Assembly: GCA_029261675.1 (NCBI GenBank)
Contig: JAJDBA010000053.1
Span: 1 to 9,061, forward strand
Length of the DNA stretch: 9,061 nt
Source of the DNA: Nitrospinaceae bacterium
Lineage (GTDB): Bacteria > Nitrospinota > Nitrospinia > Nitrospinales > VA-1
Direction of reading: 5' to 3'
Shown here piece by piece: positions 5,991 through 9,061 of this stretch. The notes below the pieces were generated by a model. The model worked only from the letters and a program-made list of their open reading frames with translations, did not search any database and was not told the origin of the DNA. How positions within the stretch are numbered: the stretch's first letter is position 1; every line of letters starts with the position of its first letter. The translations under genes were made by a program, and so were the position numbers.

Positions 5991-7562
5991 ATGAATAATC
6001 CTGACAGCTCCCCAACAAACAACCCCACACCACCTTTGTCAACAGGCAAGAGAAAAGTTCTCATTGTCGATGACGATGCTCTCGTTGTTAGTATATTGTC
6101 CAGTCTCCTTTCTGAAAGCCACTACGAAGTCGAAACCGCAGAAAATGGCAGGCAGGCACTAGCAGTCCTCGACGATTCTTTCGACCTGCTTTTGTCCGAT
6201 CTCGAAATGCCGGAAATGAATGGGCTGGAGCTTTTAGAATCTCTTAGGAAATCTAAAAATAACATTCCCGTTGTCATTCTTACGGGGAACCAGGAAATTT
6301 CTGTCGCCTTGAATGCATTAAAACTGGGTGCCAACGATTATGTTATTAAAGATGAAAATATTACAGAGACAGTCTTAACGGCTGTTGCCAATTCGCTCGA
6401 AAGAAAAATGCTTCTCGATCAAAACTCGAGGCTGATAGAAAACTTGATGAAAGCCAAGGAGGATGCAGAAAAGGCAAACAAAGCTAAATCTGATTTTCTT
6501 GCAAAAATGAGTCATGACCTGAAGACACCTCTAAATGCCATTCTTGGTTACACCGAGTTAATGATCATCGATCCCGATGAACCTCTAGATGAAGGCTCTG
6601 TTGACAGCCTGAACAAAATCTTCAAAGCTGGCAATCATCTATTGGAATTGATCAATGACATTCTGGATCTATCTGCAATCGAGGCGGGAAAATTAAAGGT
6701 GGTCATCGAGAAAATAGATATCGTTTCCATCATCCAAGAAAGCCTTGTCCTCATCCGCCCTTCTGCTAGTAAGCACAGTATAAAAATATTGGATGAAACC
6801 AAGGGTATGAGCCCTTTATTTGTTTTAGCCGATTCTCTAAGGTTAAAACAGGTGTTGCTCAACTTATTATCTAATGGAATCAAATATAACAGTCTAAAAG
6901 GAACATTATCGATTGCCCTGACAGGAGAAGGTGATCGAGTCAGAATAAATGTTCGCGATACGGGGCCTGGCATCCCGCAAGAAAAGATGAAAACCCTTTT
7001 TGAAAAATTCAACAGACTGGGTGCAGAAAAAACCAATATTGAAGGAACGGGAATTGGGCTCAATATATGCCGCAACCTTATCGACCTGATGAGTGGCAGT
7101 CTGAATGTAGAAAGCGAAATGGGCAAAGGAAGTTGTTTTTCTATTTCAATCCCTTTATCGCCTAAAAGTATCGATGACAAAGAAGGTCATCCCACAGCCT
7201 CAAAAAAATACTTCGAAATATTATTAATAAACCCGCAAGATGATGACATAGAAAAGCTCAGAAATATGCTGATACCACGGCCTTTTATAAAATTATCGAT
7301 TGCAGAAAATGGTCAGCAGGGAATTAAACGGGCCTCGGGACAAAAGCTTATTATACTTGGTATGCAATCAGAAGAAGATATCAACACTTTGGAGCAACTA
7401 AAAAATGACCCAACGACGGCAACTATTCCCATTGTGGCCTTGACCAACAAGAATAAATTGAAGGGATTGGAGTCTTCTCCAAATCCATTATTTGCCAGCC
7501 TGACCTATCCTATAAACTCTATCCAGCTTCTCTCCACAATAGAATCTGCCTTGGAAATATAG
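5991..7562 (+). CDS. Soluble hybrid sensor kinase: receiver, histidine kinase, pseudoreceiver
   Basis: A 523-residue cytosolic signalling protein with no membrane segment and no recognisable PAS or GAF sensor. Residues about 1-20 are a Pro/Ser/Asn-rich leader. An N-terminal receiver (21-133) has the acidic cluster in VLIVDDDA, phosphoacceptor Asp70 in LLLSDLEMPEMNG, Thr98 and Lys120, so it should be active. A helical linker (about 134-166) is likely coiled coil. The HisKA domain carries FLAKMSHDLKTPLNAI with His175. The ATPase domain follows, with the N box NLLSNGIKYN, G1 VRDTGPGIP, F box LFEKF and G2 GTGIGLNIC. A C-terminal receiver-like fold (about 407-521) has lost its phosphoacceptor (LIILGMQSEE in place of an Asp) and its conserved Lys (Tyr at TYPINS), so it is a pseudoreceiver. 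It lies 12 bases after lpd, probably in the same transcript. Input signal and output partner are unknown. Confidence 0.9.
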   Translation: MNNPDSSPTNNPTPPLSTGKRKVLIVDDDALVVSILSSLLSESHYEVETAENGRQALAVLDDSFDLLLSDLEMPEMNGLELLESLRKSKNNIPVVILTGNQEISVALNALKLGANDYVIKDENITETVLTAVANSLERKMLLDQNSRLIENLMKAKEDAEKANKAKSDFLAKMSHDLKTPLNAILGYTELMIIDPDEPLDEGSVDSLNKIFKAGNHLLELINDILDLSAIEAGKLKVVIEKIDIVSIIQESLVLIRPSASKHSIKILDETKGMSPLFVLADSLRLKQVLLNLLSNGIKYNSLKGTLSIALTGEGDRVRINVRDTGPGIPQEKMKTLFEKFNRLGAEKTNIEGTGIGLNICRNLIDLMSGSLNVESEMGKGSCFSISIPLSPKSIDDKEGHPTASKKYFEILLINPQDDDIEKLRNMLIPRPFIKLSIAENGQQGIKRASGQKLIILGMQSEEDINTLEQLKNDPTTATIPIVALTNKNKLKGLESSPNPLFASLTYPINSIQLLSTIESALEI

Positions 7563-7577
7563 TCAAATCGTTCGCCA

Positions 7578-8162
7578 TTAATCTTTAGGTTCATTAAACT
7601 CACGAATCTTTACAAAGTTTTTTAGATAACCTTTTGCATCATCATATTCCATAAAGCTTTGGTAGCGATTATGAGAGTTTTTTAATTTTGTGGCGTGTTT
7701 GATAGGACACCAATATTGCTCTGTCCTTCCTGCAATTTCCTGAGCATAAGAAACCACGCCTGTAAAATACCCACAATAAATACAATTAAATTTTTTTGAA
7801 TAATTAAGATATTTCAGTTTATGGCGATCAATGATCACGTAATCTTTTCGTTTTACAAGGGGGATTCCATATAGAGGAAAGCAAACTCTTTGGTAAAGAG
7901 TAACGATGGCATCCATTGCAACTGTGGGAATGAAGCAGAAATAGATAAAAGGCGCGGTGATGATTTGCAGAGACTTATATTTCAGGATGGATGGGATAGA
8001 CAGGTTTTTCAAAGCGGGGTGTCTCTCCCCCGTTTCTCTTAAATAATGCTTTATTTTCCCGAAATATCCTGTTTCCAAATCGAGTTTTCTGACAGAACCA
8101 TTGAAGTTTATCTCTGGAAATTTGAAGTTGATGAGCCCTCGATTGAATATTCGATTCAACAT
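7578..8162 (-). CDS. Conserved hypothetical membrane-anchored protein with Cys/His motif
   Basis: A 194-residue protein. The start is ATG 8162, because GGGAGG lies 8 bases before it; a GTG nine bases upstream overlaps that ribosome site. The N-terminal third is basic and soluble-looking. About residues 65-100 form one or two hydrophobic segments (IITAPFIYFCFIPTVAMDAIV, broken here as two helical parts), ending CFPLYGIP. Next comes KRKDYVIIDRHKLKYLN, then CIYCGY (Cys127 and Cys130) and RTEQYWCPIKHA (Cys152, His156). The CxxC plus CPxxH pattern looks like a metal site, zinc or iron. I recall similar uncharacterised proteins carrying a YWCPIKHA-type block, but know no function. It converges with the hybrid kinase gene, their stop codons 15 bases apart with no clear terminator between, and is divergent from the basic repeat protein. 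Confidence 0.75.
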   Translation of the reverse strand: MLNRIFNRGLINFKFPEINFNGSVRKLDLETGYFGKIKHYLRETGERHPALKNLSIPSILKYKSLQIITAPFIYFCFIPTVAMDAIVTLYQRVCFPLYGIPLVKRKDYVIIDRHKLKYLNYSKKFNCIYCGYFTGVVSYAQEIAGRTEQYWCPIKHATKLKNSHNRYQSFMEYDDAKGYLKNFVKIREFNEPKD

Positions 8163-8168
8163 TCCTGA

Positions 8169-8178
8169 CACCTCCCAT
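8169..8178 (-). promoter_or_regulatory. Strong ribosome binding site fixing the start of the minus-strand gene
   Basis: On the minus strand the sequence reads ATGGGAGGTG, then TCAGGA and ATG at 8162. The GGGAGG core with 8-base spacing to ATG 8162 is near ideal. It argues against both the overlapping GTG (8171) and the out-of-frame ATG at 8178. Confidence 0.6.
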
Positions 8179-8357
8179 TAAATCCCGCTACTTATCGACA
8201 CCTTTTCTCCAGCTATCCAGAGTAAAAAAAACCTTTATTTAAAGGGTGTTACAAAAAAAATCACCTATTTTTTAATAAATTTCATTTCATATGTCAACCG
8301 ATTTCGCCTTCCTGCGTTGTAGAGAGTAAAAGAATGATTTTTATTCCCAACTAAACC

Positions 8358-8363
8358 AAGGAG
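8358..8363 (+). promoter_or_regulatory. Ribosome binding site of the basic repeat protein
   Basis: AAGGAG with a 7-base spacer to the ATG at 8371, the best Shine-Dalgarno on the plus strand of this window. It suggests efficient translation. Confidence 0.65.
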
Positions 8364-8370
8364 AACAAAA

Positions 8371-8877
8371 ATGAAAAAAACTCTCGCAATTGGAATCATC
8401 ACCGTAATGAGCAGTCTCCCAATAAATATAGCAACCGCTCAAGAAGTTAACACACAACAGGAATTGGATAGAGGGGACCGGATAGAGAATCGCTTGGATA
8501 AAAGAGGTGACCGAATAAATAGTCGGTTAGATCAAAAGGGAGAACGGGTCAATGACCGTCTTGATGCAAAAGCAGATAAAGCCCGCGCAAACGGAAGAGA
8601 AGGACTTGCCAACCGACTAGATCGAAGAGGAGACAGGATTGAAAATCGATTGGACCGTAAAGGGAATAAAATCGATCGAAGATTGGATCGCGCCGGAAAC
8701 CGTACAAATAGAAAAGTTGACCGACACCAGAATCGTCAAACCAAACGTGAGAATAAGAGAAATTTCAACAATAACAGAAACCGCTCTAACTCAAACCGTC
8801 AAAACTTCAATCGCCCAAACCAAAATAGAGGAAATAAACCTACAGCTAATCTCAGTCGTTCAGCGCGAAGACGTTAA
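8371..8877 (+). CDS. Secreted, very basic protein of 11-residue repeats
   Basis: A 168-residue protein. Residues 1-23 are a Sec signal peptide (MKKTLAIGIITVMSS, cleavage likely after ATA), so the mature protein goes to the periplasm or beyond. Residues 32-126 are tandem repeats of the pattern LDxRGDRIxxR: units begin at 32 (10 residues), 42, 53, 64 (longer, 19 residues), 83, 94, 105 and 116. Three units keep an RGD. The period of 11 fits a hendecad helix or coiled coil. Residues about 127-168 are a low-complexity Asn/Arg tail, ending SRSARRR. There is no Cys. The net charge is strongly positive, so nucleic acid, LPS or other polyanion binding is possible, but that is inference. RGD here is more likely part of the repeat than an integrin-type signal. 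It has a strong ribosome site upstream and its own terminator, so it is probably a single-gene transcript. I do not recognise a characterised homologue. Confidence 0.8.
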   Translation: MKKTLAIGIITVMSSLPINIATAQEVNTQQELDRGDRIENRLDKRGDRINSRLDQKGERVNDRLDAKADKARANGREGLANRLDRRGDRIENRLDRKGNKIDRRLDRAGNRTNRKVDRHQNRQTKRENKRNFNNNRNRSNSNRQNFNRPNQNRGNKPTANLSRSARRR

Positions 8878-8892
8878 AGACAGTGAAATTAG

Positions 8893-8918
8893 AGGTGGCT
8901 TCGGCCACCTTTACTTTC
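8893..8918 (+). terminator. Rho-independent terminator with UUCG tetraloop
   Basis: The stem AGGTGGC (8893-8899) pairs perfectly with GCCACCT (8904-8910) around a TTCG loop, followed by TTACTTTC. The loop is an exceptionally stable tetraloop. It lies 16 bases after the stop of the basic repeat protein. Confidence 0.85.
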
Positions 8919-8964
8919 ATAAATTCGTTTATTATTTCCAGTTTTCGATTTACCCTGTCCCAGT

Positions 8965-8970
8965 TATAAT
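8965..8970 (+). promoter_or_regulatory. Possible -10 box for the right-edge gene
   Basis: TATAAT matches the sigma-70 -10 consensus fully. A -35 match is poor (TTTCGA at 8943-8948, 16-base spacing). It lies between the upstream terminator and the right-edge ORF, where a promoter is expected. Confidence 0.4.
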
Positions 8971-8982
8971 ATGAGCGGAGCT

Positions 8983-9061
8983 ATGAACGATGGCATGGCA
9001 ATAAAAGAATGGAAAGTTTTCTGGCTTCGGTTGAACGCCGGGCATACCGTATGGCTGAAAT
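8983..9061 (+). CDS. Start of an unidentified gene, cut by window edge
   Basis: An open frame to the end of the window, beginning MNDGMAIKEWKVFWLRLNAG. In-frame ATGs also occur at 8971 and 8995. 8971 directly abuts the TATAAT box and is unlikely if that box is used. GGAG at 8977-8980 is too close to 8983 and rather far from 8995, so the start is unresolved. Only about 26 residues are visible, too few to name a family. Confidence 0.35.
   Translation, partial: MNDGMAIKEWKVFWLRLNAGHTVWLK

Noticed and set aside
6635..7180. Minus-strand 181-residue ORF opposite the kinase ATPase domain
   Set aside because: Antisense shadow of a region with unmistakable N, G1 and G2 boxes.
7975..8178. Alternative minus-strand ORF starting ATG at 8178
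   Set aside because: That ATG is inside the ribosome site of the real gene, and the frame lacks the conserved Cys/His blocks.
8232..8245. Inverted repeat CCTTT-ATTT-AAAGG in the divergent intergenic region
   Set aside because: Only five base pairs in AT-rich DNA, which is expected by chance; not enough to call an operator or terminator.
8371..8720. DNA repeats considered as a CRISPR or satellite array
   Set aside because: The repetition is at protein level within one ORF; there are no identical DNA repeats with unique spacers of constant length.
8639..8974. Plus-strand 111-residue ORF in another frame of the repeat gene
   Set aside because: It runs through the terminator and is an out-of-frame reading of repetitive DNA.

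Overview
The window is ordinary bacterial chromosome, AT-rich by eye. It carries eight well-supported protein genes, one of them cut by the left edge, and two tRNA-Pro genes. There is probably also the first part of another gene at the right edge. The host is Gram-negative: it has a lipoprotein precursor, a Sec-exported basic protein, cmoA and FmdB-type genes. The mix resembles marine Nitrospinota or deltaproteobacterial genomes, but that placement is a guess from gene content and not shown by the sequence. I see no insertion sequence, CRISPR array, phage gene or recognisable defence system.

Left part (1-3344): the 3' two thirds of leuA (2-isopropylmalate synthase, leucine biosynthesis) end at a strong intrinsic terminator. 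Only about 16 bases later comes cmoA, the tRNA wobble-uridine carboxymethyltransferase. Its reading frame contains the full family N-terminus only if translation begins at a rare ATT codon. A small FmdB-type zinc-ribbon gene and a radical SAM/SPASM enzyme gene follow as a tight pair. A tRNA-Pro(CGG) gene begins one base after the radical SAM stop codon.

Middle (3345-4589): a small BamE-like lipoprotein gene lies between that tRNA and a second, diverged tRNA-Pro(CGG), which lacks an encoded CCA and has a mismatch in the anticodon stem. A gene-poor stretch of about 500 bases follows, in which only two doubtful minus-strand mini-ORFs are visible.

Right part (4590-9061): lpd (dihydrolipoyl dehydrogenase) is followed 12 bases later by a soluble receiver-kinase-pseudoreceiver signalling protein. 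This pair converges on a minus-strand gene for a small membrane-anchored protein with a conserved Cys/His pattern, unknown function. Divergent from it is a secreted, very basic protein built of 11-residue repeats, ended by a UUCG-loop terminator. A TATAAT box and the first codons of another ORF sit at the right edge.

Functionally the window mixes core metabolism (leucine synthesis, lipoamide oxidation), tRNA decoding (cmoA and two tRNA-Pro genes) and cell-envelope proteins of unknown role. The most interesting points are the ATT start of cmoA, the divergent twin tRNA-Pro genes and the repetitive basic secreted protein. I did not find a convincing new multi-gene system.
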